Below are positions 37,451 through 51,200 of a stretch of DNA of 64,000 nt, piece by piece. The stretch covers positions 51,043,136 through 51,107,135 of the forward strand of contig CP141136.1 in NCBI GenBank assembly GCA_035236585.1. Reading direction: 5' to 3'. The stretch comes from Warburgia ugandensis. Lineage: Eukaryota; Streptophyta; Magnoliopsida; Canellales; Canellaceae. The notes under the pieces were generated by a model, which saw only the letters and a list, made by a program, of their open reading frames with translations, had not been told where the DNA came from and did not search any database. Position numbers and translations under genes: made by a program. Numbering within the stretch: position 1 is the stretch's first letter; every line of letters starts with the position of its first letter.

Positions 37451-37628
37451 ATCATCATCGGAACCCTCACTATGAGCTATCCTTACCTCAAATCTTAATT
37501 TATATGATAAATTACATTTAGTATAATTTTGCATTTGTGATGGTAATATGATTTATATAGATTAGGGTCATCCATTTATAACTATTGCATAATATTTAGG
37601 ATTTTTGCAATAGTTCAAGCACCTATTT

Positions 37629-40600
37629 GTAATAACCCCAATTTTTGTAAATTGATTGAAAAAATCAATTTAGTTTGAATTTTCAAATATTTTGGGTTAG
37701 AATATTAGGTTATTAGAAATTCTCTCTTTATAGAGATTAAAACATGATTTAAAACCTAGAAATTATAAATGTACTCAAAAAATAGATCATAATGACACTA
37801 AGTATGTTCAATTTCGAGTTAAAATGAAAAATATCTAATTTTCTTTATTTTTATGAATAAAAGGATAAAGTGATAATTTTATACATAACCAAGATATAAT
37901 ACATCAATATTTAGAATGCACTAAAAAATATAATTCCAACGCCACTAAGTACACTCAATTCTAAGTTCGGTAGAATAAAATGGATTTTTTTTCATAAAGG
38001 GCAAAATAGTCCTTTCACACCTTTGTTGGACCCACTTGATCAATAAGATCAAGTATGATCAGACCCTTGGGATGGATTGAGTGAATGGGATTATGGTGGA
38101 ATCATTGAGATCATGGATTAAATATGACAAAAACAAAGGAATATGATCTTTGGACCTTAGTGGAGTAAAAGCCCTAAAATTAATTAAAACCCTTGATTAA
38201 AAGGAAAAAATCTAAGATCTAATGGTTGGATCATAAGTATAAGTTTTAATGATCTTAATCTAATTAGTTTAATTTTATTTTATTTGATAATAGCATTGTA
38301 AATGTGCTTTATGTTGTAAATTAGGAAGCATGATAGTATAATTCTTAAATGTTAGCATGCTATGTTCTATATGTTTGTTATTAGTTTGGATTATCTTCGG
38401 GCCATGTTAGTTTAAATTTGAGATTTTAGCATGATTCCATTAGATTAGTAGTAAAATTTCATGTATTTCATAACTTTGGATCATGCTAGTTTAAGTATAG
38501 TTTTATTCCATTAGGTTAAGTTACATTCATAAGAAGCATGTTAATATATGGTTGTTAAACTTATATTTGATTTATGCTTAATGTTTGTGACTTAATTGTT
38601 GTCAAACTTTATTAGTAGATTCAATTTTTAAGTAGTTGTTAAGATATGATAAGCACAAATCACCAAAAATGTAAACTAATGGAATATTGAGATTCATGGA
38701 CAATTAAGATGAGTGAATGACTTTGACTTAATAATAGTAAGGGCTATAGTTAGTAGGACAACAAAAGGATTATCAAATCCTTTGCTCAAATTAGGAGAAT
38801 AATAAACCTCATGAATGACATTTTAAATGTTCATAGATTTAATTAAAATCAATTAGAAAGAGTACTTAGGGTTAAAATGCTCATAGGAACCTTATGAAAG
38901 GTTGAGCTAAGGTCACTCTAGTGAATGCAAAACATGGTGGTTAAGGGGGTTTTCTAAAAGAGCCTCGCTCTTCCCCTACCTTCTGTTGATGTTTATGAGG
39001 TCTAAATGCCTCCTTACATAAGGACTAAAGTAGCTACTTTGTGTTCAACCATTCACCTAGTAAGCCTTGGCCAATTGGAAATAAGAGGAGTGGTCTAAAC
39101 TTAGGCTGAAATAAGTTATCTTCAACTAGTAAAACATTAACTAGTTGAACAATAATAATAAGAGCATAAATGGTTAGTAAATTATCTAATCTTAATAAAA
39201 ATTATAAGTAAGATAAGGATGATAAAACTAGATCCATAGGATCTTGAATGATCAAGAACAATGAGAATACTAATGTTGTATTTTATTATGTATGTATATT
39301 GTAGACAAATCTAGATAGAGAATCCAAACTCTAGATCAAACATTATTCAAGGAATAGAACTAAGATCATCCTCCTTTGGGATGATCAAACAACTGAACTT
39401 AGATCAAAGAAGAATTAGATGATAGAATATCTAAGCCCTTGATCTTTATCAATAAGTATAAATTGTTGATCAAAGGATCTATGAAAGATCAAGATCAAAG
39501 AAAGGAATACACAAAGACTTAGAATAGAAAATACTTAGATCTGAATGATTAGAAGATCATTCTAACCATCAAATCTATTGACCAGTACTATTAGAGGGAG
39601 ATAAATCATGATAGGACACAAGATCTAGATCCTTTATATCAAAGGACAAGATCAAACAAAGAATGTAAATAGGATAAAAAATATAGGATTATTTAGATTG
39701 TATAAATATTGACAGTATGTATGCATTTACAAATTTCATATGCCAATCAGGATTATGAAAGATTTGAAGAGATGAATTACTACTTAAAGGTAGGAGGATT
39801 TTATGAATGCACATACATGGGATGTACATGTTGAATACATGATCTAATGTTAGAAATGTTGATAAGTGTAATGTTAATACTTGTATTAAATCCCTTGAAA
39901 CCCTTACGATATAACCAAGCACGTATGAAATGGTTAAGTTAGAACTGAGGAATAGACTCTAAGTGAATATGAAACTAGAAGATATTCCAACCCTACGTAA
40001 ACAGACATATTGTTTGATACGTATGAGAATTACTTTACATACAAGCATGGAGGCTTGTGGTTTTGTTTTAAACAGGCATAGGCCTAGGGATGCTATGCTA
40101 GGAGAGTCAATAGGGTTTGGCCACCCTCTCTCTGAAACTTGTTATTATATGGATAATAAGCCTAAATGAGGATAAAAGTCAGGTGGAGCAATTATGGGAA
40201 GGTTGCCACTGTGACAGCTATGATCCTCCCCATACAGACATGGATATTGTGATTTCCACCAAGGATTTTATAGGTGGACTATTAGGAAGTTATCCGGGCA
40301 TGCGAGTACAAATTCTAACTGCTTGCATAGTAGTCCTTTAAGCATTTTCGCATTATGATGCGTGGCATAGTCAAATGCCTTATGATAAAGCATGATGAGA
40401 TGCCGAGTAATCATGGATTACCGATACTACCCAAATGAGGAAGTATTTCCAACAAAGTCTAAATGATTTATCAACTCAGCATAAGCTAGTTATGATTATG
40501 TTTTGAGATATTAACTATTTTTCACTATTTTCGTATGTGTGTATATATATATATATATACAAAGTATATCGTATGTATGTGTAAGGATGTACATATATGA

Positions 40601-41175
40601 CAAAGTAAAAAGATTGCTCCATGGGTATGAATAATGGGATTATGAAGTTTTAGGATTATACTGTCAAATTATTATGCTTCTTGAATCCCCTACCAAGCAT
40701 AGCTTGCTGAGATAGTGTAAATATTTGAATGTTTACAATATCTCAAATACAGAGAACAAGAGTTAAGAGCTCAAGACTGTAGAAGACTTGAAGAGAATAA
40801 TCATCATGGTATACCCCTTGAAGACATGTATTTTGTTTTGTTTGAGACTAATGTATTATAAGGAGAGTTTCAATGTATGGTGAGCTTTGAGTTTTGGATT
40901 ATGTAATTTGGACAAATATTGTAATGGAATTGGGCTGTATTGTGAACCACTAGATGGATTCTAGAATTTAATAAAGGTATATTCCTTTAATAGAATTTTA
41001 TCTTGCACAAAAAATTCTACTTATGTTATGTATGAAGTGATGACTTGGGTTTTTCAAAACAAGTTCTAAAAAAAAGAATTTATGCCGCTTTGTTTTGCAA
41101 AAATTTTTTACTACTAAGGGGCCTGCCTTTGAAAAATGTATTACAAAATGTGTTACAAAAACCCAAGTTGTCACA
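37629..41175 (+). mobile_element. Solo LTR of the LARD-like family (3,547 bp)
   Basis: It starts (T)GTAATAACCCC and ends GTTGTCACA, with the target duplication TATTT at 37624-37628 and 41176-41180; the first T of the LTR merges with the T run. The flanks joined together align with the leader of copy B near 15390-15450, which proves the insertion point. It is shorter than the LARD LTRs of about 5 kb and I could not find their TATA box in it. A TA run of about 20 bases lies at 40541-40560. No internal region is present. Short reading frames at 39963-40341 lie in LTR sequence and are not genes. Confidence 0.87.
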
Positions 41176-44100
41176 TATTTAAAGAAGGTTAACCTGAGCT
41201 CAGTTATAACCAAAGCATAGGTTGCATAGTTATAGGTATGCATTAGTTTGCTTTTTGTTCTGCATTGCATATTTAAATGCTTTATGGTGGAATGGAATTA
41301 GTGCTAGTAAAGGCCCTAAAGAAATCCTTATAGGATAAGGATTGGATTTGATCACTAGAACCTTGGCCCACCTAGAAATCAATCAATATCTTTGAATGTT
41401 GCAATCCTAACCCTTGAAACATTAATTTTAAAATCAAGTAGAAAGAGACTTATAGTATCGAGCTCATGGGAAGCTTTTAGACAGATGCTACTATGGTTAT
41501 AGTGGGTGTCTTAAAATGCAAGTAATTTTTCCACACCTTCCGTTGACATTAGTCAACGTCTAGATGCCTTATAACATGAGGATTGTATTGACCACTTTTG
41601 AGTAGAACCTAACTAGTAAGTAGTAGTCAAATCTGGATAAGAGGAGGAGACGTATAGCTCTAAGTTTAAAAAGCTAACATCGATGCACCAAGAAATGATA
41701 AATAAGACACTACTCGATTAGTGGATACTAGGATTTGATTGTGCATCACATAGAGTTAGTGTTTGCATTTAGATTAGGGCATTTTGTGTAGGATAGTCTA
41801 TGCAAAGGTGTCGATTTGAGAACCTAGAGTTAGCACCTTTTGACCCATATATTCATTGCAGCCTTAGACGAGGGGACAAAAACCAAGTTCCTATCCCCAT
41901 GGTTGAGCCACCAACATAAGTCAAGCATAAAGCTACTAGATATTTCTATGCGTGACTACAACTCAACACCCCATCTTGCATAACTTTACCTCCATCAAAT
42001 ACACACCATTTCAAGTTAAAGCTAGGAATCATACAATTGTTCCCCACTTTTTATGGTCAAGACCAAGAAGACCATACCAACATATCAAGGAGTTCCTTGA
42101 TATTTGTACACATTTAGGTTATGAAACTTTTTGGATGATTTTAATAAGCTTAGACTATTCCTGTTCTCTCTCAAGGATAAAGCCAAGTCATGGCTTACTT
42201 CCATGGAGGTATGTTTCACAAACACATGGGACTAATTGTCTAAGAAGTTCTTGAATAAATTCTTCCCCATACACAAAACAAAGGCCCTTCATCAGGAATT
42301 TATCAATTTCCAACAAAGGGATGATGAACAATATTACGAATGTTGAGAACAGTGGAATGAACTACTGCAGAAATACCCTCATTATGGATTTGAGAAATAT
42401 TAGTAGCTTTAATTCTTGTATGAATCATTGATGCCTCAAAATAGAAAAATAGTAGATGCACTCAGTGGAGGCACCCTCATGTTAAAAGATGAGAGTGAGG
42501 CCTAGATTTCTTTTAGACTCTAGTAGATAATTCCTCGTAATGGGATTGTTCAAATAGAAGAAAGAGAAACAACTAGCCCACCCAGAGAGGGGGCCTCTAT
42601 GAGATAAGCATGCATACTAATATATCCCATAAACTCGACTATGTACTAGCAAGAATGGACAAGTACGATGGTGGAGCGGACAAGTTTGAAACTATATTTC
42701 AATCCTTTATGGTTTCCACATCTCTTAAACCTCCATAAGAGGTTTATGCTCATTGTTCTAGCCCAGCACACATCTGCATGTTTTGTCCATCAAATAGAGT
42801 GTTGAACGACTATCTTGTGGACCAAGTGAATGCATATCACCAACCTAGTAACAACCCATATTCTATGACCAACAACTTTAGATGAGCTAGGCATCTCATC
42901 TTTTCCTAGTCCAAGAATAACTACTAAGGGGGACCATTTGTGAACCCTCCACGCCAAAATTTTCCTCCTAGAGCACTAGTTCCTCAACAACCACCTAGCT
43001 CCCAACAACCTCCTCAATCAAAGAAACATATTTAGATGATGGAATTCAGATAGTGTTTGGAAAACAAAATGAAGAAACAAAAAGGTTTTTGAACCAATTC
43101 CAAAATATCAATTCTTAAGCTATAACTAAGTAGAGTTGCATGTTATCCAATTATTAGCTGAACTACATAATAGAGAAAAGGGTTGGTTCCCTAGTCAACC
43201 CATCCCTAATCCTAAGGATCAATTTGAGATGGGGTCAAGTTCTTAAAATCATAACCATCATGAGCATGCTATGTCTATAACTAGCCTTAGGAGGTGGTAT
43301 CAAATAGATAACAAAGTAGGGTAGGCTAAGGAAATTGTAGAGTAAAAGAAAGTAACCAAAATATAGGAGAAAGGGACAAGATAGTAAACCACCATAGAAC
43401 CTAAGTGGAGGCACCCTATGTGCTTAAAACTCCTTTCTTCAGTTACTGAACAAGGCTAGAAAGGGGAGAAACTTCAATGAGCATATGGATGTAGTTAAAC
43501 ATGTCCAAATCAATATTCCATTGTTCAATGCAATTAAAGACATACCATCCTATGTCAAGTTTTTAAAAGAGCTATAACAAGAAAATGGAAGCTAAATGTA
43601 CTAAAGAAAGCTTTCCTCACTCAGCAGGTAAAGTATTTGATTCAGCACAAGACCCTATTGAAGTTTAGAGACTTGAGATGTCCTACCACTTCCTGCATTA
43701 TTGTAGATCATTTCATAGATATGACATTACTTGACCTAGGGGCGAGTGTTAAATTGTTGTCATACTCTGTCTATGAGTAGCCAAGAGTTGGTAGTTAAAA
43801 CCAACCACTACCATGCTACAATTAGCTAATTGATCTATCAAGATACCCAATGCTTTGGTTGAAGATGTGTTGATATATGTGGACTAGTTTTATTACACTA
43901 TCATTTTATTGTACTGGACACCCAGCCTGTATATGATCCGAGTAATCATATTTCGTTCATCTTTGGTAATGTCTAGCACTATTATTAAGTGTAGGAATGG
44001 TGTAAAGAAACTTTCATTTGGTAATATGAAAGTGAAACTTAATGTCTTTAGCACTAAAAAACAACATTCAGAACTTAATGATTCTTGTGTGTGAATTTGA

Positions 44101-46552
44101 TTGAGAGTCTAACTAATGACATTCATTCACCATTGTTCATCTCTAACACACTAGAGGCTTGTCTTATTCACTTTAAGGGGGATTTTGATCTTTATAAGTC
44201 AATGAGGAGGTAAACAACCTTTCAGAGGGTGCTCCAATTGTGGATGCCTCCAAGTGGGGCCCTTATGTGGAACCACTCTTGCCTTTAGAGTTTATTCCAT
44301 ACCTTCTATAGAGTAATACCATCTGTAGACCTAAAACCCTTGCTTGAAAATATTTAATATTCATACTTAGGCCCAGATGAGACCTTGCCTATTATAATCA
44401 CATTAGATTTAGACAAAAAACAAGAGGGTGAGATTTTAAAAGTTCTTAAAGAACATAAGACTGCTCTAGGGTGAACCATAGCAGACATCAAAGGGATTAG
44501 TCCAGTAGTATGCATAGAATACACCTAGAAGAAAATGCAAAACCTTCTAGGGAAACCCAAAGATGACTGAATCCCCACATGAAGGAGATGGTCAGATTTG
44601 AAGTTCTAAAGCTTCTCGATATTAGCATAATATACCCTATCTTTGATAATACTTAAGTCAGCCCCATTCAGGTTGTAACCAAGAACACCAAGGTCATGGT
44701 AGTAAAAGGTGAGGAGAATGAATTAGTACCCACATGCATGACCACTGGGTGGATAGTTTGTATTGATTACTATAAATTGGACGTGGCCACGTGGAAAGGT
44801 CACTTTCCTCTACCTTTTATTGACAAAATGTATAGAGGTTAGTCAAACATAACTATTACTATTTTCTAGATGGATACTCTATTTACAATTAGATTCCTAT
44901 AGCACCTGAGGGTTAGGAAAAGAGCACCTTCACTTGCCGACGTATGCCTTTTGGGCTTTATAATGCTCTTGCTACATTTCAAAGGTGTATGTTGAACATT
45001 TTCTCTAATATGGTAGAAAGGTTTCTTGAGGTGTTTATGGATGACTTCTTAGTATTTGGGTCATTTTTTGATAAGTGCTTGCATCACTTAAAGTTAGTTC
45101 TTACAAGGTGTTAAGAGAAGAGTCTTGTTTTAAGGTGGGAAAAGTGCCATTTTATGGTACAAAGTGAGATAGTTTTAGGCCACATAATATCACCTAATGG
45201 GATAGAAGTCAATAAAGAAAAAATGGATTTGATAGCCAACCTTCCTCCACCAAGGACGGTGAAAGAAACCCTCTACATTTTATGACATGCTGGCTTTACA
45301 GACAATTATGAATGATTTTAGCAAAATTTCCAAGCCACTATGTAACTTAGTTATAAATGAGGCCATCTTTTACTTTGATGAGGACTATAAGAAAGCATTG
45401 AGTGACTCAAGGCCGAGTTGACCTTTGTACACATTATCCAATCTCCAAATTGGAATGCAACATTTGAAATAATGTGTGGTGCTTCGAATTATGTGATTGG
45501 AGCTATTTTGAAAGCGCCATTGATAAACTTTCCCATGTGATATACTACACTAGTAAAATACTAAATGATGCATAACTAAATTGTTCAACCACTGAGAAAG
45601 AGTTGTTAGCTATAATATTTACTTTACATAAGTTTAGATCTTACTTGTTAGGATCTAAAGTTATAATATACTCAAATCATGTTGTAGTAAAGTACCTCCT
45701 TTCTAGAAAGGATGTGAAACTTGGGTTGATTCATTAGATACTACTACTATAAGAGTTTGACTTAGAAATTTGGGACACAAAGGTTCTAAAAATGTTGTAG
45801 CAGACAACTTATCTAGATTAATGGTGGAGCATATTAGCGATCATATGCCTATAACTGAACCATTCATAGATGAACAATTATTGCATATTTTCCAGTTGCC
45901 TTGGTACAGTGATATTGTCAATTATCTTATTACAGGACAAATGCCCAAACATTGGACCAAACAAGATAAAATTTGATTTTTGACTGAGATTAGATATTTT
46001 GCTTGGGATGACCCGTACTTATTCAAGTACTATCTTGATTGGGTGATTAGGAGATGCATACCAAATAGTGAACAAAATCAAATCATCTCCTTTTGTCATG
46101 ATCATGCATGGGAGGCCCATTTTAGCTCGAGAAAGACATCTACATAAATATTGCAGTGTTGTTTTTATTTGCCTACCATATTTAAGGATATACATGCTTA
46201 CTACACAACATGTGTGAGGTTTCAAAGATTATGTAGTCTAGAAAGAAGACATGTCGCCCTTAAACCCAATCCTTGTCAAAGAACCATTTGATGTTTGAGG
46301 CATAGATTTCATGTGACCCTTTCATAATTCTTTTGGGAATCTTTACATCCAAGTGGGAGTGGACTATATGTCCAAGTGGGTGGAGGCTGTACCCTGCAAA
46401 ACCAATGACCACAAAGTTGTGGTATAATTTTTTAAAGAAAATATCTTTGCATGGTTTGATACTCCAAGGGCCATAATAAGTGATGTGGGAAAACACTTTT
46501 TTAATAAAGTGTTTTAAATTTTAATGAAAAAGTATGGGGTCAACCATAGGAT

Positions 46553-49301
46553 TGTAATACCCCTAATTTTTGTAATGAAATTGAATAAGAAAATTGAGAA
46601 TTTTAAGGAAAAATCAGGCTAGAATATCAAGGTTAGTAAAAATGCACTTCTCATAGAAGTGCAATCAAGGTACAAGATATGTATAATTGAAAACATACTC
46701 AACAAACCCTTCAAAATGACTGTAAGCATGACAAATTCTGAATTTGGATGAAAAATCCTTATTTTTCTACATTTTATGAATAAAAGGGTAAAATGGTAAT
46801 TTTACTCATAACAGAGATCTAAGACATAAAAATTTGGAATGTACTCAAAAGTAAGAATCTAACTCCACTAAGTATGCTCAATTCCAAGTTCATGGAAATA
46901 AATATTAATTTTCTCCATTTTTGGAATTAAAAGGAAAAAATGGTCTTTTCACACCCATAGGGCCCACAAGGGACCCAGAAAGGAATCCAATGGCTAACAA
47001 ACGTGTAATTATGAGTCAAACCACTACCACCTACTTGTGGAGAAGGAGGTGGTAGTGGGAATCCAATGAACATTGAATAATAAAAAGAATAAAACATAAT
47101 AATTACACATAATCATGAAAAAACACAAAATGCCTATAAATACCTCAAAAAAAAATAAAATCCCAAAAATGTTCATAAAATTTACCATGAAATTCCCTAG
47201 CCTCCTCCAAAATGTTAGCTCAAAACTCCTCCCCCTTCTATAACATTTCTTCCTTCTTTCTCCTTTTTATCTTTTCTTTTATTAGCAGATCCACAGACGT
47301 ACCTGGGGGAATATTCCACCTTGAATCATCGGGCACGTCTGTAGACGTATCATCCCTGACAAGCAGGGTTTTCACCTTGCTACGGTTTTTCAATTAGACA
47401 TTCTTCATGGACTGTTGGAACCTTAATCTACTTCGTCAAATATGTTCAGCACATCTAAATACACAAAAGCCCTATGCTTTTGCAATGATCAGTTGAATAT
47501 TTATCAGCCAAATTGTCAGAAAATAGTAGGTCTGATGACTTATAATTAGGGGTGGATTTTCTTATTTTTTGGCCAAGTTTCCGATCTCTGAAAACTCCAT
47601 GTAAGTCATCTCCCTCCCCTCTTTCTATACCAGTATTTAGGTTCTGTTTTTTGGCCTCCAAGAGATCTCCCCGGTCGTTGATCCATCAGAGAGGATGGAT
47701 CTAGCAACAGGGTTGAGATCCACCATCTTGGATGGATCAGATGAAATCTCTGAGCCATTGGATGGATTCTTAGGGCCCAAAAACCCTACGTGATGAAATC
47801 TGGGCCGTTGATGATCAAAGATAGAGGAGATCCAACCATGGGTGATCTGACGGTCCAGATCTGGATTGTCTCGCCTATAGCAGGTCACCTCCACTTGACC
47901 ACTTGGAATAGGCAGTAACAAGAGTGGGACATTGGTTGTCCCCTCACCCGTAAGCCCATAATTGATCTAGGCCGTCCAATTTTGAATTGACTCTTTATTT
48001 TTTCAATTAAGAGCTCCATATAGCTCTGATTTTAGATCTGAAACTTTTTGTAGATTCCTTGTCACTTTTGTAAGGTACTGAACTCATGAAATGTATGTTT
48101 TAAATTCTATTTATTTGAGACTATAACAAAAGTAATGAGATGTGTAGACTAAGGAAACCCCAAGAATAGGGCATAGAAAATATTCCAGCCTTAGTTAAAT
48201 AGACACATCGTTTGATATGTACAATGTATTTTACATACAAGTAGGGTGGCTTGTGATTTTGTTTTACACAGTACTAGGACTGGGGATACTATGCTAAGGA
48301 AGTTATGAGGGTTCGGGTACCCGCTTCTTGAAATTTATATGATGGATATCATGCCCAAAGAAAGGCTAAAAGTTAGGTAGGGCAATTAGGGGAAGGCCAT
48401 CACTGTGACAGCCATGGTCTCCCTATGTGGATATGGATTTGTTATTTCCATAGTTGGTATCAGTGGACTATTATACAGTTATACGGCCGTTGTATGGATT
48501 GAGCCTGTGGCATAATAGTCTTAATGAATTTTGCATTATGATGCACATAAGATAGGCATAGTGTAATGCCATGGCATGATGAGATGCCACTACATGAGTT
48601 TCTGGAAAGAAAATCCCTGTATGAGAATTAGTTGAATATTGATCTCTTAAGTGGAAGTATAGCCAGGGGAAGGAGCAAGTGTTGAGAAATTTTCACTATT
48701 TTAATAGATTTATCCTATGCTACGTATACACTCTATGTTGAGATAACTCATGAGTAGATAACCATGATGGAATAATGACTGAGGTAAGTATTCTTATATT
48801 ATTGAAGTAGTATATTTTTGTATCCCTTACCAAGCATAGCTTGCTAAGATATTGTAAATGTTTGAATGTTTACAATATCTTAGAAAAAGAGAAGGAGAAG
48901 CAGGAGCTCAAGATGGTAGAAGACTTGAAAAGAATAATTAATCAGGGTATGTCCTTTGAAGACATGTATTTTCATTTGAGAGCATTGTATTGTATTGAGA
49001 GTTTTTAGTGTAAGGTGAAGTTTGACTTTGGATTATGTAATGTGGACAAATGGTTTGTAATTATAATATAGGGGCTATGTAAGAGTGAACTACTAGATGA
49101 TTCCTGGTATTCAATAAAAATTTATTTTATACAAATGTCTATGCGTATTATGTACCTTGAGGTGAGACTTGGGTTTTATTGCAAATGAATTTAAAAGAAA
49201 AGAATTTCCACTGCATTGTTTGTGAAATTTTTTTACCATTAAGGGCCTTGTCTTTGAACAATGTATTACAAAATGAGTTACAAAAAACCCAGGTCATCAC
49301 A
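46553..49301 (+). mobile_element. Solo LTR of the LARD-like family in the Athila integrase (2,749 bp)
   Basis: It starts TGTAATACCCCTAATTTTTG and ends CCAGGTCATCACA, with the perfect duplication AGGAT at 46548-46552 and 49302-49306. The TATA box is at 47135-47142. It is about half the length of the LTR of the LARD-like elements and its middle part (near 47280-47950) has different sequence, so it is a subfamily. No internal region is present. The short frames on both strands in it are not genes. Confidence 0.9.
47135..47142 (+). promoter_or_regulatory. TATA box of the solo LTR
   Basis: TGCCTATAAATACCTC matches the family TATA box seen in the LARD LTRs. Confidence 0.7.
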
Positions 49302-49906
49302 AGGATAACCACCTCATGCCACCCTTAGACCAGTGATCTAGTAGAGTTGTCCAATAAGGAGATCAAGTGGATTTTGGAAAAGACAGTCAATCTATGTAGG
49401 AAAGGCTAGTCTATGAGACTTAGCGACACATTGTGGTCTTATCATATAGCATATAAAACCCCCATAGGAATGTCACCCTATTGCCTAATCTATGGCAAGG
49501 CTTACCACTTACTAGTAGAGTTAGAGCACAATGTATATTAAGCTATCAAAAAGATCAATTTTAACTTAGAATTTGTTGGGATCCACTAGAAACTCCAACT
49601 TAATGAGTTGGAAGAATTGAGGAAAGATGAATATGATTTTGCACAATTATACAAAAACTACATGAATGTGACACATGATCGCCAAATCTTAAGAAAATCC
49701 TTCACAACTAAACAAAAGGTCTTATTGGATAACTATAGATTGCATCTCTTCCCAGGTAAAATCAGATCTAGATTGACCAGACCTTACATAGTAATCATAG
49801 TACATCCTCATGTGGCCATAGAGATTGAGAAGGATAGAGAGATCCAAAAAATATATAGTCAAAGGTTGAAACCTTTCCTAAAATGCCAAACCCTGAGATT
49901 GGTGAG

Positions 49907-51200
49907 ATACTATTAAAGGAACCTCATTATCATGACCCACCTTAGATCTTTTTAAGACCCTTGGACTCATCATTGTGTCTGGTTGAAGATATAAAACTTA
50001 TAGCTACCTAGGAGGCAACCCAAATGTTTTGCACATCTCCATATTCTAGATCTTCCCATTAATTGTATAGGTTGCAATGTTTTTCAAATATTGGGGATAA
50101 TGTTTCATTTAGGTTGGGGGGTGTAGATGCACATAAAGATTTTTTATTTTCTTTAGTTCTTTAAAAAAAAACATCTTTGGAAGAGTACCCTTACAATGAT
50201 GAGAACTAGATGTTTAGAATTTAAAAATTCCAATGTTTTCACCTCTTAATGAGACTGTATAATAATTAGTTTTTCATGTTAGTCATATGTTGAAGCATTT
50301 TATAAAGTTTAATTCTTGTAAAATAGATTCTTTAGCATACATAACTTAGTGTGATCATACTATCTTTGTTTTGGTTAACCATCATATATTTATAGGAGTA
50401 ATAACATTCTTTCCCAAAAATTTATTGAATCTGATAAGCTTTAAGAAACTTAGGAAATGATATAGGCCATCCTTGCTAAATCTAGAGACATAAAACCTAC
50501 CCAATACAGTATACCACTAGTTAACCCCTTGAGCCTATTGTGAAGCCTTTTTCTTTAACCCAATTTGATTTTCCCAGAAAATCCTATAAAATAAATAACA
50601 ACAACCTATTCTCAAAATGAGCAGAGTTAGTAGAAAAGTTCAAAAGCAAAAAGTGAATGAAGTGAGAAAATTAGCAGTCTTTCTTCCAAAGAAGCCAAAA
50701 TAAAAAGAAAAATGAAAATAAAGAAGTATTAGAAAAAGAAGAGAAAAGCCAAAAGATAAGAATACAAAGGAAATTCACTTCAACAAAGTCAAGGTAGAAT
50801 TGACCAACAATCAATAGAATACCTTTGCTAAATTTTGAACATTTGAAATCTTCATACTCTTCTTTTCAAAACCCTACCCAAGCCTACATTTCATCCTATT
50901 TAAAAACATATGGATCTTAGGTGGAACATAACCTTAAAGAGGATATAAAAGAAGGAATTAAGGTAAAAGACCCCTATTATTCCTTGCAATAGCAACCACT
51001 CTTAAGGATTACTTTCCCTTGTCTCTTTAGCCCTTCAAAATTTATGTGAACAATTAGCTTTGTTGAAATTAGTCCAATAATGAGAGAAATATATTAAACC
51101 CCTTATTTGAGAGCTTCATTCATGAGAGCATACGTAGGAAGATTTGAGGTCAAAACAGATTTCCAATGGAATTTAAGCCTATCCAGCTAGAAATGATAAG
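49907..51200 (+). other. Post-pol region of Athila copy C
   Basis: No open frame of note is seen. At 50008-50024 the stretch CTAGGAGGCAACCCAAA matches the block GGGAGGCAACCCA that commonly follows pol in Athila-type elements. A G-rich tract (TTGGGGGGTG) lies at 50113-50122. A purine-rich AAAGAAAAATG-type tract at 50640-50770 is also common in this part of Athila elements. Where other copies carry an env-like frame I see no trace of one. LARD-like element 2 ends the region. Confidence 0.6.

Larger units (their letters stand above)
41176..49906 (+). pseudogene. Athila copy C leader and gag-pol relics, split by a solo LTR
   Basis: After about 700 bases of leader come gag relics (about 41900-43000), a protease with LLDLGASVKLL near 43730, an RT with CIDYYKLD near 44760 and FMDDFLVFG near 45033-45060, an RNase H with KELLAIIFTLHKFRSYLLGSK near 45600-45660 and DNLSRLMVEHI near 45806, and an integrase with VDYMSKWVE near 46350. 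The integrase core continues past the solo LTR at 46553-49301, and the C-terminal part with LLDNYRLHLFPGKIRSRLTRP lies near 49720-49780. These motifs are typical of Athila. Many breaks are present, and no product is expected. Confidence 0.87.
20706..51200 (+). mobile_element. Athila-like copy C inserted in copy B, fossil with four nested insertions
   Basis: The copy has a 5' LTR (20706-21614 plus 35495-37082), primer site (37089), leader, gag-pol relics (41900-49900) and post-pol region (49907-51200). The 3' LTR is not seen and should lie beyond the right edge. Its LTR begins TGATTAGTATTT in the integrase region of copy B, with CCATT before it as the likely target duplication. Insertions into it are a LARD-like element, two solo LTRs and a second LARD-like element. 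It carries many breaks (well over ten). Because the minus-strand solo LTR at 8208-15360 has the same outer end, this LTR boundary is supported twice. Confidence 0.82.

Noticed and set aside
37629-41175. A second complete LARD-like element
   Set aside because: Both ends are LTR ends with the same target duplication and no primer site or polypurine tract lies between them, so it is a solo LTR.
49608-49916. A 102-codon frame that could be read as a host gene
   Set aside because: Its product reads as the C-terminal part of an Athila integrase (LFPGKIRSR...), so it is listed under copy C.
49907-51200. A possible env-like gene after pol in Athila copy C
   Set aside because: Some Athila elements carry one here, but I see no membrane segment and no frame of useful length.
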